This document shows, one piece after another, positions 1 through 8,342 of a stretch of DNA of 64,000 nt. Both the position numbers and the translations under genes were made by a program. Position 1 is the stretch's first letter; each line of letters begins with the position of its first letter. Origin of the DNA: Bradyrhizobium monzae (GTDB taxonomy: Bacteria; Pseudomonadota; Alphaproteobacteria; Rhizobiales; Xanthobacteraceae); NCBI RefSeq assembly GCF_021458635.1, contig NZ_JAIRDQ010000002.1, positions 124,001 to 188,000 on the forward strand. Reading direction: 5' to 3'. The notes under the pieces are model-generated. The model was given only the letters and a program-made list of their open reading frames with translations. It searched no databases and was not told the DNA's origin.

Positions 1-103
1 CGACTTTCGCGCCGCGGCTCGCGAGGCCTAGCGCGTGCGCCTTTCCGAGACCATTGCCCGCGCCGGTGACGATGGCGACGCGTCCGTCGAACCTGATTGC
101 CAT
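1..103 (-). CDS. SDR family oxidoreductase, N-terminal fragment cut by window edge
   Basis: The first 34 codons of a short-chain dehydrogenase read leftwards from an ATG at 103 and run off the window. The Rossmann cofactor motif TGAGNGLG (T13-G20) follows a short beta strand, which is standard for an NAD(P)-dependent SDR. It is the most distal visible gene of the minus-strand acyl-CoA operon, separated from maoC by 231 bp of palindromic repeats. A dehydrogenase next to a MaoC hydratase suggests 3-hydroxyacyl-CoA oxidation; that role is inferred from context only. The rest of the protein is not visible. Confidence 0.8.
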   Translation of the reverse strand, partial: MAIRFDGRVAIVTGAGNGLGKAHALGLASRGAKV

Positions 104-119
104 TGCGTTTCCTTTCTTC

Positions 120-265
120 CCTTCTCCCCTTGCGGGAGAAGGTGGCGCGAAGCGCCGGATGAGGGGTATCTCTCGGCAGATGAACGTGTGGAGAGATACC
201 CCTCACCCGGCTTCATCTCGCTCCGCTCGATTTCGACACCCTCTCCCGCAAGGGGAGAGGGTGCA
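120..265. repeat. Intergenic palindromic repeat element
   Basis: Two outer arms, CTTCTCCCCTTGCGGGAGAAG and its diverged counterpart CTCTCCCGCAAGGGGAGAG, are each self-complementary and face each other. An inner pair GAGGGGTATCTCTC / GAGAGATACCCCTC is perfectly complementary. The whole folds as a long hairpin of the kind scattered through rhizobial genomes. It lies between the SDR gene and maoC, inside an apparent operon, so it may act as an mRNA-stability or attenuation element. No reading frame in it looks coding. Confidence 0.75.
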
Positions 266-300
266 CCGAGCCAGATTCGACAGCTTTTGAGCAGCGATGA

Positions 301-323
301 ATGGCCGGGTCAAGCCCGGCCAT
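301..323. terminator. Perfect 9-bp hairpin downstream of maoC
   Basis: ATGGCCGGG and CCCGGCCAT flank a 5-nt loop. It is placed just past the maoC stop codon (minus strand). There is no T-run, so it could be a factor-dependent terminator or simply part of the adjacent repeat. Confidence 0.4.
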
Positions 324-334
324 GGCGGCCCGGC

Positions 335-814
335 TCAGGCGAAATAGATCAGGCCGAGCCAGTCGGCGACCAGCGCGGGCTTATCCTCGCCTTCGATCTC
401 CACCGTCACGTTGGTGCGGGTCTGCAATTCGTTCGGCTTGCGCAGCTTGGCCTCCACCAGCACAAAACGGCCTCGGACGCGTTTGCCCGAGCGCACCGGC
501 GAGATGAAGCGCAGCTTGTCGAAACCGTAATTGACGCCCATCGTGGTGCCCGCAATCGCCGGCATCACTTCGTAGGACATCACCGACATCATCGACATGG
601 TCAGGAAGCCGTGCGCGATCGTGGTGCCGAACGCCGTCTCCTTCTTCGCCCTATCGGGGTCGACATGGATGAACTGATGATCCTCGGTCACGTCGGCATA
701 GCTGTCGATGCGGGGCTGATCGATCAGGTGCCAGGACGATACGCCGATCTCCTTGCCGACCATGGCCTGATAGGCCTCCAGCGTGATCGGCGGCTTCTTC
801 CAGATTTCGTTCAT
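335..814 (-). CDS. MaoC-type (R)-specific enoyl-CoA hydratase
   Basis: This 159-residue hot-dog protein has the MaoC/R-hydratase catalytic segment D45-H-Q-F-I-H50 followed by AFGTTIAHGFLTMSM, which places the Asp/His dyad in the usual positions. The family hydrates trans-2-enoyl-CoA to (R)-3-hydroxyacyl-CoA. It starts 6 bp after the acyl-CoA synthetase stop, so the two are probably translated from one message. In this operon it may process enoyl-CoA from the upstream acyl-CoA dehydrogenase; the substrate is not determinable from sequence. Confidence 0.9.
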   Translation of the reverse strand: MNEIWKKPPITLEAYQAMVGKEIGVSSWHLIDQPRIDSYADVTEDHQFIHVDPDRAKKETAFGTTIAHGFLTMSMMSVMSYEVMPAIAGTTMGVNYGFDKLRFISPVRSGKRVRGRFVLVEAKLRKPNELQTRTNVTVEIEGEDKPALVADWLGLIYFA

Positions 815-820
815 TTCGCT

Positions 821-2539
821 TCAGGTCTCACTTCTTGTTTTCGGCAGCTCCGGAAAATCCTCCTCGCGGAATTCCCGGCCGCGCAGCGGATCGTTGCGAT
901 CATCGTCGCGTTCGAGCCGTCGTAGCTGCACGCGGCGGATTTTGCCAGAGATCGTCTTCGGCAGTTCGGTGACGATTTCGAGGCGGCGGATGCGCTTGAA
1001 CGGCGCAAGCCGCGCGTGCAGGTGCCTGAAGATGGAGAGCGCCGTCTCCGGCGTTCCCTCCGCTCCCGAGGTGAGCAGCACGAAGGCCTTGGGGATCGCG
1101 AGCCGGATCGGATCGGGGCTCGGCACCACCGCGGCTTCCGCAACGAGCTCGTGCTCGAGCAGCACGCTCTCCAGCTCGAACGGACTGATGCGATAGTCGG
1201 AGGATTTGAACACGTCGTCGGATCGGCCGACGAAGGTGAGATAGCCGTCGTCGTCAGCGAATACGACGTCGCCGCTGCGATAGAGCTGGCCTTCGGCGCC
1301 GGAGAGCTTGCCGTCGTCGCCCTGATAGCCCTGCATCAATCCGGCCGGACGATCGGCACCCAGCAGCAGCGCCACTTCGCCCTCCTTGGCCGGATGGCCA
1401 TCGGCATCGCTGACCTGGACGCGATAGCCCGGCAGCGGGCGGCCCATCGAGCCGACCTTGATCTTTTGCCCCGGCGAGTTGCCGGCGAGCGCCGTGGTCT
1501 CGGTCTGGCCGTAGCCGTCGCGGATGGTGAGGCCCCAGGCGGCTTGCACCTGGTCGATCACCTCCGGATTGAGCGGCTCACCAGCGCCGCAGACTTCGCG
1601 CAAGGCGACCTTGAAGGCCGAAAGGTTCTCCTGAATGAACAGCCGCCACACCGTCGGCGGCGCACACAGCGTGGTGACGCCGCAACGGCCGATGGTGGCG
1701 AGCAGAGCCTTGGCATCGAAGCGCGGCTGATTGACCACGAACACGGTCGCTCCCGCATTCCACGGCGCGAAGAGGCAGCTCCAGGCGTGCTTGGCCCAGC
1801 CGGGCGACGAGATGTTGAGATGGACGTCGCCGGGCTTCAGTCCGATCCAGTACATGGTCGAGAGATGGCCGACCGGGTAACTCCGCTGGCTGTGCAGCAC
1901 GAGCTTTGGTTTTGCCGTCGTGCCCGAGGTGAAATAGAGCAGCATCGGATCGTCGGCCTTGGTCGGGCCGTCGGCGGCAAAGCCTTCAGAGGCTTTCGCC
2001 GCCCCGTCATAGGCAAGCCAGCCGTCGGAGGCTTCACCGACCACGATACGCACGATGTTCTCCGCACCAAGGCTTGCGAATTTCGCGACCTGATCTTCGG
2101 CCGCCACCACCGCCTTCGCCTTGCCTCGATCGAGCCGGTCGCGCAGCTCCTCGGCCGTGAGCAGCGTGGTCGCGGGGATCACGACGACCCCGAGCTTCAT
2201 CGCCGCCAGCATCGTCTCCCACAGCGGCACCACATTGCCGAGCAGCAGCAGGAGATGATCGCCGCGTTTCAGGCCTTGTGCGCGGAGGAAATTTGCGACC
2301 TGGTTGGAGCGCTTCGAGAGCGTCGCGAAGGACAGTTTTGTCTGCTTGTCCTGCGCCGCATCGACAATCCAGAGCGCGGGACGGTCCCTGGCTTCCGCAT
2401 CTTTCGCCAGCTCGTCGAACCAGTCGAGCGCCCAGTTGAAGGGAACCGGATCGGGCCAGCGGAAATCCCTGACCGCTGTCTCGTAATCCGTGCGGTTGTG
2501 CAGCAGAAACGCGCGCGCTTCCTGAAATGTCGTCATCAA
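821..2539 (-). CDS. AMP-dependent acyl-CoA synthetase/ligase
   Basis: This is a 572-residue ANL-superfamily ligase that activates a carboxylic acid to its CoA thioester via an acyl-adenylate. Visible landmarks are the phosphate loop TSGTTAKPK (204-212), GYGQTETT, YRSGD, the hinge GRSDDVFKSSDYRIS, and the C-terminal catalytic lysine in PKTISGK (K533). The start overlaps the mmsB stop by 4 bp (ATGA), indicating translational coupling. It resembles medium-chain or benzoate-type acyl-CoA synthetases. Its position in a valine-type operon suggests it feeds a branched or medium-chain acid into the pathway, but the substrate is inferred. Confidence 0.92.
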   Translation of the reverse strand: MMTTFQEARAFLLHNRTDYETAVRDFRWPDPVPFNWALDWFDELAKDAEARDRPALWIVDAAQDKQTKLSFATLSKRSNQVANFLRAQGLKRGDHLLLLLGNVVPLWETMLAAMKLGVVVIPATTLLTAEELRDRLDRGKAKAVVAAEDQVAKFASLGAENIVRIVVGEASDGWLAYDGAAKASEGFAADGPTKADDPMLLYFTSGTTAKPKLVLHSQRSYPVGHLSTMYWIGLKPGDVHLNISSPGWAKHAWSCLFAPWNAGATVFVVNQPRFDAKALLATIGRCGVTTLCAPPTVWRLFIQENLSAFKVALREVCGAGEPLNPEVIDQVQAAWGLTIRDGYGQTETTALAGNSPGQKIKVGSMGRPLPGYRVQVSDADGHPAKEGEVALLLGADRPAGLMQGYQGDDGKLSGAEGQLYRSGDVVFADDDGYLTFVGRSDDVFKSSDYRISPFELESVLLEHELVAEAAVVPSPDPIRLAIPKAFVLLTSGAEGTPETALSIFRHLHARLAPFKRIRRLEIVTELPKTISGKIRRVQLRRLERDDDRNDPLRGREFREEDFPELPKTRSET

Positions 2540-3426
2540 GCTTTCCCGGCTAGCTCCCTAACGTGCTTGATAATTCCGGAAAAATCCACCCCGCCCTGAC
2601 CCGCCTTGTCGAAGGCCTGGTAAATCTCCTGCGCATGCTGGCCGAGCGGCGTTGCGGCGCCCGCGGCCCTCGCGGCATCCTGTGCCAGGGTCAGGTCCTT
2701 CACCATCAACGCCGAGGCAAAGCCCGGCTTGTAGTCGTTGTTGGCCGGCGAGGTCGGCACCGGGCCCGGAACCGGGCAATAGGTCGTGAGCGACCAGCAC
2801 TGGCCCGACGAGGTCGAGGCGACGTCGAACAGCGCCTGGTGCGAGAGGCCGAGCTTTTCGCCGAGCGCAAAGGCCTCGCTCACCGCGATCATGGAAATGC
2901 CGAGGATCATGTTGTTGCAGATCTTTGCCGCCTGGCCCGCGCCGGCGCCGCCGCAATGCACGATCTTTTTGCCCATCTTCTCAAGCACGGGCTTGGCCGC
3001 CGCGAACGCGCCCTCTTCGCCACCACACATGAAGGTGAGCGTCGCGCCCCTGGCTCCGCCGGTGCCACCCGACACCGGCGCGTCGACCGAAAGCACGCCG
3101 TGCTTGGCCGCCAGCGCATGCGCCTGACGCGCGCTTTCGACGTCGATGGTGGAGCTGTCGATGATCAGCGCGCCCTTGGCCATGGCGGGAACGACCTCGT
3201 TCCAGACGCCGAGCACGTGCTTGCCTGCGGGGAGCATGGTGACGACCACGTCGGCGCCCTTCACTGCGCCCGCCGCACTGTCAGCGATGCCGGCGCCATC
3301 GATCTTGGCCTGATTGCGCGACGCCTCGGCGAGATCGAACGCCACCACCTTGTGGCCGGCCTTGACCAGATTGGCGGCCATCGGGCCACCCATGTTGCCG
3401 AGACCGATGAATGCGATCGTGGCCAT
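2536..3426 (-). CDS. mmsB: 3-hydroxyisobutyrate dehydrogenase
   Basis: MmsB oxidises 3-hydroxyisobutyrate to methylmalonate semialdehyde with NAD+ in valine breakdown. The 296-residue length is typical. It shows the N-terminal nucleotide fold GLGNMGGPMAANL (8-20), the substrate signature DAPVSGGTGGARGATLTF, and the catalytic lysine in GAGQAAKICNNM (K168). It lies 26 bp after the 3-hydroxyisobutyryl-CoA hydrolase that makes its substrate. mmsA, in the same operon, uses its product, so the assignment is firm. Confidence 0.95.
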   Translation of the reverse strand: MATIAFIGLGNMGGPMAANLVKAGHKVVAFDLAEASRNQAKIDGAGIADSAAGAVKGADVVVTMLPAGKHVLGVWNEVVPAMAKGALIIDSSTIDVESARQAHALAAKHGVLSVDAPVSGGTGGARGATLTFMCGGEEGAFAAAKPVLEKMGKKIVHCGGAGAGQAAKICNNMILGISMIAVSEAFALGEKLGLSHQALFDVASTSSGQCWSLTTYCPVPGPVPTSPANNDYKPGFASALMVKDLTLAQDAARAAGAATPLGQHAQEIYQAFDKAGQGGVDFSGIIKHVRELAGKA

Positions 3427-3452
3427 TGTCGTTTCCTCCGCTTGTAGCGTTG

Positions 3453-4520
3453 TTAGTTGAACTTCAGCTCGTCGGCGCCGATCTCGGCGAGATACGGCGC
3501 CAGCATCTGTGGCGTCACATCCTCGATCCGAGGCGGCGACCAGGTCGGATTGCGGTCCTTGTCAATCACGGCGGCGCGCACGCCCTCGCGGAAGTCATCA
3601 CTGCGGAACACTTCGCACGCCGCGCGATATTCGCGCACCAGGCATTCTTCCAGGCTCGACGCGCCACGCGCCAGCCGCAGCAGCTTCAGCGTCACCACCA
3701 TGCCGCGCGGCGATTTTTCGTTGAGCGTCTTCAGCGTGGCCAGGGCGAACTCGGAACCGTCGCGCCTCAGTGCATTGAAGATGTCTTCCATGCGGTCAAA
3801 GCCGAACAATGCATCGATGATCGGCTCTTTCGCGGCCACCGGACCCGCGGCATCGCCGGTCGCAAAACTGTTGATCAGCTTGCTGACGTCGGCCGCGGTC
3901 ACATCCTGGCGAACCCTGGTCAGCGCCTCGCGCAGCTCCGGCCACTTGGCCGCCGGCACCACAGCGTCCGCAAATTTTGCATGGATCGCGTCAGGACCAT
4001 TCATGGTCTGGCCGGTGAGGCCGAAATAAGTGCCGATCTCGCCGGGCGAGCGCGACAGCAACCAGGTGCCGCCGACATCAGGAAAAAAACCAAGCCCAAC
4101 CTCGGGCATCGCGAGCTTGGTGCGATCAGTGACGATTCGATGGCTGGCGTGGCCGGACAGGCCGACACCGCCGCCCATCACAAGACCATCCATGAACGCC
4201 ACGTACGGCTTCGGATACTTCGCGATCCGCGCATTCATGACGTATTCCTGGCGCCAGAACCGGGCACCGAGATCACCGCCTTCGCGCGAGCTCTCCCAGA
4301 GTCCGCGGATGTCGCCGCCGGCGCAGAGACCACGCTCGCCGGCCCCCTCTAGAATGATCAGAGCGATTTCGGGATCCTTCTCGAAGCGATCCAGCGCTGC
4401 GTCGATGCCTTCCGACATCTCCAGCGTCATGGCGTTGATCGCCTTCGGACGGTTGAGCCGGATCACGCCCGCCGCGCCCTCGCGGCGAACGATGAGATCG
4501 CCCTCTTCCACCGAACTCAT
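3453..4520 (-). CDS. 3-hydroxyisobutyryl-CoA hydrolase (enoyl-CoA hydratase/isomerase family)
   Basis: This 355-residue crotonase-fold protein is longer than ordinary enoyl-CoA hydratases and matches the HIBCH subgroup. The oxyanion-hole segment GLCAGGDIRGLW is near residues 64-75, and the HIBCH-type PEVGLGFFPDVGGTWLL carries E140 and D148. The enzyme hydrolyses 3-hydroxyisobutyryl-CoA, releasing CoA before MmsB acts. Its start overlaps the acyl-CoA dehydrogenase stop by 4 bp. A true methacrylyl-CoA hydratase is not visible in this operon; a separate crotonase at 9716 or one elsewhere could serve. Confidence 0.92.
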   Translation of the reverse strand: MSSVEEGDLIVRREGAAGVIRLNRPKAINAMTLEMSEGIDAALDRFEKDPEIALIILEGAGERGLCAGGDIRGLWESSREGGDLGARFWRQEYVMNARIAKYPKPYVAFMDGLVMGGGVGLSGHASHRIVTDRTKLAMPEVGLGFFPDVGGTWLLSRSPGEIGTYFGLTGQTMNGPDAIHAKFADAVVPAAKWPELREALTRVRQDVTAADVSKLINSFATGDAAGPVAAKEPIIDALFGFDRMEDIFNALRRDGSEFALATLKTLNEKSPRGMVVTLKLLRLARGASSLEECLVREYRAACEVFRSDDFREGVRAAVIDKDRNPTWSPPRIEDVTPQMLAPYLAEIGADELKFN

Positions 4521-5662
4521 CGCGCGCCCTCGATCAGTTTGCGCGCCACGATGAGCCGCATGATTTCGTTGGTGCCTTCGAGGATCTGGTGCACGCGCAA
4601 ATCGCGAACGATCTTCTCGATGCCGTATTCGCTGAGATAGCCGTAGCCGCCGTGAAGCTGCAGCGCATGGTTGGCGACCTCGAAACCGACATCGGTCCCG
4701 AAGCGTTTTGCCATCGCGCAGAGCATGGTGGCGTCAGGATCTTTCCGGTCCAGCGCGGCGGCGGCTCGCCACAGGAACGTGCGTGCGGCCTCGAGCTCGG
4801 TCGCCATGTCAGCGAGCTTGAATTGCAGCGCCTGGAATTCGTCGAGCCGCTTTCCGAACGCCTTGCGCTCTTTCATGTAAGAGCGCGCCTTGTCGAGCGC
4901 AGTTTGGGCCCCACCAAGAGAACACGCCGTGATGTTGAGACGGCCGCCGTCGAGGCCGGCCATCGCGATCTTGAAGCCAACGCCCTCTTCGCTCAGGCGA
5001 TTGGCGACCGGCACGCGCGCGTTCTCGAAGATCACGGCGCGGGTCGGCTGCGCGTTCCAGCCCATCTTGCGCTCATTGGCACCGAAGGACACGCCCGGCG
5101 TCTTGCCGTCGATGACGAGGGTCGAGATGCCGCCGGGGCCATCGCCGCCGGTCCTGACCATCGCGACCAGGAGATCGGTGCCGCCGGCGCCGGAGATGAA
5201 TTGTTTCTGGCCGTTGAGAACATAGTGATCGCCGTCGCGCACCGCGCGGGTGCGCAGTGCGGCCGCATCGGAGCCTGCTCCCGGCTCGGTCAGGCAATAG
5301 CTTGCGATCAGCTCCATGGTGCAGAGCTTTGGCAACCATGTGTGGCGCTGGGTGTCGCTGCCGAAGGCATCGATCATCCAGGACGCCATGTTGTGGATGG
5401 AGATGAAGGCCGAGGTGGTAGGACAGCCCGTCGCCAGCGCCTCAAAAATCAGCGCCGCGTCGAAACGGGTCATGGCGGAGCCGCCGACATCCTCGCGGAT
5501 GTAGATGCCGCCCATGCCGAGCGTGGCGGCCTCGCGCATCACGTCGACGGGGAAATGCTTCTCCTCGTCCCAGCGCAGCGCGTGCGGCGCGATCTTCTCC
5601 GCAGCGAACGCCAACGCCATGTCGCGAACCGCGACTTGATCCTCGTTCAGAGCGAACTGCAT
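4517..5662 (-). CDS. Acyl-CoA dehydrogenase, probable isobutyryl-CoA dehydrogenase
   Basis: This is a 381-residue FAD-dependent acyl-CoA dehydrogenase. It contains LTEPGAGSDAAALRT, the FAD-contact region QFISGAGGTDLLV, and the C-terminal HGGYGYLSEYGIEKIVRD with the catalytic base in LEGTNEIMR (E362). It would introduce the 2,3-double bond into isobutyryl-CoA or a similar branched acyl-CoA and pass electrons to ETF. The isobutyryl assignment rests on tight linkage with HIBCH, mmsB and mmsA; family motifs alone do not fix chain type. Confidence 0.92.
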   Translation of the reverse strand: MQFALNEDQVAVRDMALAFAAEKIAPHALRWDEEKHFPVDVMREAATLGMGGIYIREDVGGSAMTRFDAALIFEALATGCPTTSAFISIHNMASWMIDAFGSDTQRHTWLPKLCTMELIASYCLTEPGAGSDAAALRTRAVRDGDHYVLNGQKQFISGAGGTDLLVAMVRTGGDGPGGISTLVIDGKTPGVSFGANERKMGWNAQPTRAVIFENARVPVANRLSEEGVGFKIAMAGLDGGRLNITACSLGGAQTALDKARSYMKERKAFGKRLDEFQALQFKLADMATELEAARTFLWRAAAALDRKDPDATMLCAMAKRFGTDVGFEVANHALQLHGGYGYLSEYGIEKIVRDLRVHQILEGTNEIMRLIVARKLIEGAR

Positions 5663-5684
5663 AGTAGGCTGCTCATTTTTCTCT

Positions 5685-5770
5685 CGTCATTGCGAGCGAA
5701 GCGAAGCAATCCAGACTGCCCCCGCGGAAAGATGCTGGATTGCTTCGTCGCTACGCTCCTCGCAATGACG
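5685..5770. repeat. Palindromic intergenic repeat, family A, copy 1
   Basis: The element begins CGTCATTGCGAGCGAAG and ends with the complementary CTCGCAATGACG, with internal arms CAATCCAG / CTGGATTG. It sits in the 118-bp gap between mmsA and the acyl-CoA dehydrogenase gene. Copies at 17957 and 42043 share both arms and a central CCGCGG. Confidence 0.85.
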
Positions 5771-5780
5771 GTCGAGGAGA

Positions 5781-7277
5781 TTACTTCATCGTCGGGATCG
5801 AGAACTCCGCACCTTCCTTGACGCCGGACGGCCAGCGCGAGGTCACCGTCTTGGTCTTGGTGTAGAAGCGGATCGAGTCCGGACCGTGCTGGTTGAGATC
5901 GCCGAAGCCCGACTTCTTCCAGCCGCCGAAGGTGTAATAGGCGATCGGCACCGGGATCGGCACGTTGATGCCGACCATTCCGACATTGACCTTGGCCGCG
6001 AAGTCGCGCGCAGCGTCACCGTCGCGGGTGAAGATGGCAACGCCGTTGCCGTAATCATGGTCGGACGGCAGCGCCAGCGCTTCCTTGTAGTCGTGCGCGC
6101 GCACGACCGAGAGCACGGGACCAAAGATCTCTTCCTTGTAGATCCGCATGTCCTTGGTGACGTTGTCGAACAGCGAGCCGCCGAGATAGAAGCCGTTCTC
6201 GTAGCCCTGCATCTTGAAGCCGCGGCCGTCGACGGCGAGCGTCGCGCCCTCCTTGAGGCCGATGTCGATGTAGCCCTTGACCTTCTCGACCGCCTCGCGG
6301 GTCACCAGCGGACCGTAATCGGCGGACGGATCGATCGAGGTGCCGATCTTGAGCGACTCGACGCGCGGGATCAGCTTTTCCATGAGGCGGTCCGCGGTGG
6401 TCTTGCCGACGGGTACGGCGACCGAAACCGCCATGCAGCGTTCGCCGGCCGAGCCGTAACCCGCGCCGATCAACGCGTCGACCGCCTGGTCCATGTCGGC
6501 GTCCGGCATGATGATGGCGTGGTTCTTGGCACCGCCGAAGCACTGGCAGCGCTTGCCGGTCTGTGCGGCGCGCTCATAGATGTACTGCGCAATCGGCGTG
6601 GAGCCGACAAAGCCCACGGCTTTGATATCGGGATCGTCGAGGATAGCGTCGACCGCTTCCTTGTCGCCGTTGACGACGTTGAGGATGCCGGCCGGCAGGC
6701 CCGCCTCGATCATCAGCGCGGCGAGCATCATCGGCACGCCGGGATCACGCTCGGACGGCTTGAGGATGAAGGCGTTGCCGCAGGCGATCGCGGGAGCGAA
6801 TTTCCACATCGGGATCATCGCCGGAAAATTGAACGGCGTGATGCCGGCGACGACGCCGAGCGGCTGGCGCAGCGAATAGATGTCGATGCCGGGGCCGGCG
6901 CCTTCGGTGTATTCGCCCTTCATCAGATGCGGGATGCCGCAGGCGAACTCGGCCACTTCGAGGCCGCGCTGGATGTCGCCCTTGGCGTCGGGCACGGTCT
7001 TGCCGTGCTCGCGCGCGAGCAGCTCGGCGAGCTTGTCGTAATCGCGCTGCACCAGCTCGACGAATTTCGTCATGATGCGGGCGCGCCGCTGCGGATTGGT
7101 CGCGGCCCATTCCGGCTGCGCGGCACGGGCGTTTTCCACGGCGGCGCGGACTTCAGCCTTGGACGCCAGCGCGACCTTGGCCTGGACGTCGCCCGTCATC
7201 GGCTCGAAAACGTCGGCCGTGCGCCCCGAGGTGCCCTTGACCTCCTTGCCACCGATGAAATGTCCGACTGCGCGCAT
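5781..7277 (-). CDS. mmsA: CoA-acylating methylmalonate-semialdehyde dehydrogenase
   Basis: This 498-residue aldehyde dehydrogenase converts methylmalonate semialdehyde to propionyl-CoA, the last step of valine degradation; it also serves in myo-inositol catabolism. Family marks are ITPFNFPAMIPMWKFAPAIACGN, GFVGSTPIA, the MMSDH-specific CQCFGGAKNHAIIMPDAD, and the catalytic cysteine in GSAGERCMAVS (C281). The ATG at 7277 is preceded by a TTAGGGAG ribosome-binding site. It is the first gene of the minus-strand operon and is divergent from a LysR gene, which is its likely regulator. Confidence 0.95.
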   Translation of the reverse strand: MRAVGHFIGGKEVKGTSGRTADVFEPMTGDVQAKVALASKAEVRAAVENARAAQPEWAATNPQRRARIMTKFVELVQRDYDKLAELLAREHGKTVPDAKGDIQRGLEVAEFACGIPHLMKGEYTEGAGPGIDIYSLRQPLGVVAGITPFNFPAMIPMWKFAPAIACGNAFILKPSERDPGVPMMLAALMIEAGLPAGILNVVNGDKEAVDAILDDPDIKAVGFVGSTPIAQYIYERAAQTGKRCQCFGGAKNHAIIMPDADMDQAVDALIGAGYGSAGERCMAVSVAVPVGKTTADRLMEKLIPRVESLKIGTSIDPSADYGPLVTREAVEKVKGYIDIGLKEGATLAVDGRGFKMQGYENGFYLGGSLFDNVTKDMRIYKEEIFGPVLSVVRAHDYKEALALPSDHDYGNGVAIFTRDGDAARDFAAKVNVGMVGINVPIPVPIAYYTFGGWKKSGFGDLNQHGPDSIRFYTKTKTVTSRWPSGVKEGAEFSIPTMK

Positions 7278-7310
7278 GGAATGAACTCCCTAAGTCCGAG
7301 CTTGATCGCT

Positions 7311-7345
7311 TTGACAAATCCTATCGACCTGCATTTTATAGGATT
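7311..7345. promoter_or_regulatory. Promoter plus 8-bp inverted repeat between mmsA and lysR
   Basis: AATCCTAT (7317-7324) and ATAGGATT (7338-7345) form a perfect inverted repeat with a 13-bp spacer. On the plus strand, TTGACA (7311-7316) with a 17-bp spacer leads to TTTTAT (7334-7339), so the repeat fills the space between the -35 and -10 of the presumed lysR promoter. A LysR protein bound here could repress its own gene and control divergent mmsA. The operator role is inferred. Confidence 0.6.
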
Positions 7346-7379
7346 CAAGTCTGAGATAATGCACCATAGATGTGCGAAA

Positions 7380-8288
7380 ATGCTGGATCAAGGTCACATC
7401 GACTGGGACGACTTCCGCTTCGTGCTGGCCATCGTGCGGGGCGGCTCGGTGTCGGCTGCGGCAAAACAGCTTGGCGTCGACCATGCCACGGTGATCCGCC
7501 GCGTCGACCGGCTGGAGAAGCACCTCTCGGCCAAGCTGTTTGACCGGCGCAAGACCGGCTATCTCCTCACCGAGGCCGGCCAGCGCGTCGCCGACAGCGC
7601 CGAGGCGATGGAATCGACCATCGTCGCCAACCAGGAGCAGGTCGGCGGCTCCGTGGCGCGGCTGACCGGCACGGTGCGGATCGGCGCGCCCGACGGGTTC
7701 GGTACCGCTTTCCTGGCGCCGCGGCTGGCGCCCTTCGCCGACCGCTATCCCGACCTCGATCTGCAACTTGTAGCCACCGCGCGGCTGTTCAGTCTCTCCA
7801 AGCGCGAGGCCGATATCGCGATCAGCCTGACCATGCCGAAGGAAGGCCGCATCGTCGGGCGCAAGCTGCTCGACTACCGCCTTGGGCTCTATGCCGCGCC
7901 CAGCTATCTCGACCGCTTCCCGAAGATCGTTTCGCGCGAAGTGCTGCCACAGCACCGCTTCGTCGGCTACATCGAGGAGCTCCTGTTCACACCCGAGCTG
8001 GACTATCTGCCGCAGGTGTCACCGCGGATCTCGGCACGCTTGCGCAGTGCCAATCTGATCGCGCAGCTCAACGCCACTCTTGCCGGCTTCGGCATCGCGG
8101 TGCTGCCGCACTTCATGGCGAGCGACTATCCGCAGCTCGTCGCGGTGCTGCCCGAGGAAGTTTCGATCACGCGGACGTTCTGGATGCTGATGCACGCCGA
8201 CAGCAAGGATCTCGCGCGTATCCGGGCGGTGGCCGATTATATCGGCGAGATCGTGGAGCGTGAGCGAGCGTTGTTTGCGGGGCGGTGA
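7380..8288 (+). CDS. LysR family transcriptional regulator
   Basis: This is a 302-residue LTTR with its helix-turn-helix at the N-terminus (FRFVLAIVRGGSVSAAAKQLGVDHATVIRRVDRLE), followed by an effector-binding domain. The ATG at 7380 gives the conventional LysR N-terminus; an in-frame ATG at 7359 would add seven residues. The longer upstream open frame is antisense to mmsA and is not real. It is divergent from the mmsA operon with an inverted repeat between them, so it most likely regulates branched-chain acyl-CoA catabolism. The inducer is unknown. Confidence 0.88.
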   Translation: MLDQGHIDWDDFRFVLAIVRGGSVSAAAKQLGVDHATVIRRVDRLEKHLSAKLFDRRKTGYLLTEAGQRVADSAEAMESTIVANQEQVGGSVARLTGTVRIGAPDGFGTAFLAPRLAPFADRYPDLDLQLVATARLFSLSKREADIAISLTMPKEGRIVGRKLLDYRLGLYAAPSYLDRFPKIVSREVLPQHRFVGYIEELLFTPELDYLPQVSPRISARLRSANLIAQLNATLAGFGIAVLPHFMASDYPQLVAVLPEEVSITRTFWMLMHADSKDLARIRAVADYIGEIVERERALFAGR

Positions 8289-8300
8289 AAAGACGGTCTC

Positions 8301-8332
8301 GTAGGTGGGCACGCTTCGCTTTGCCCACCTAC
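8301..8332. repeat. Palindromic repeat, family B (GTGGGCA type), short copy
   Basis: GTAGGTGGGCA and TGCCCACCTAC form an 11-bp perfect stem around a 10-nt loop, between the convergent lysR and tetR genes. A longer relative lies at 30362-30446. It may double as a bidirectional terminator. Confidence 0.75.
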
Positions 8333-8342
8333 GGCGTCTCGC

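Noticed and set aside
5886..7350. Long plus-strand frame antisense to mmsA and joined to lysR
   Set aside because: It is the complement of the mmsA reading frame in high-GC DNA; the LysR domain begins only at 7380.
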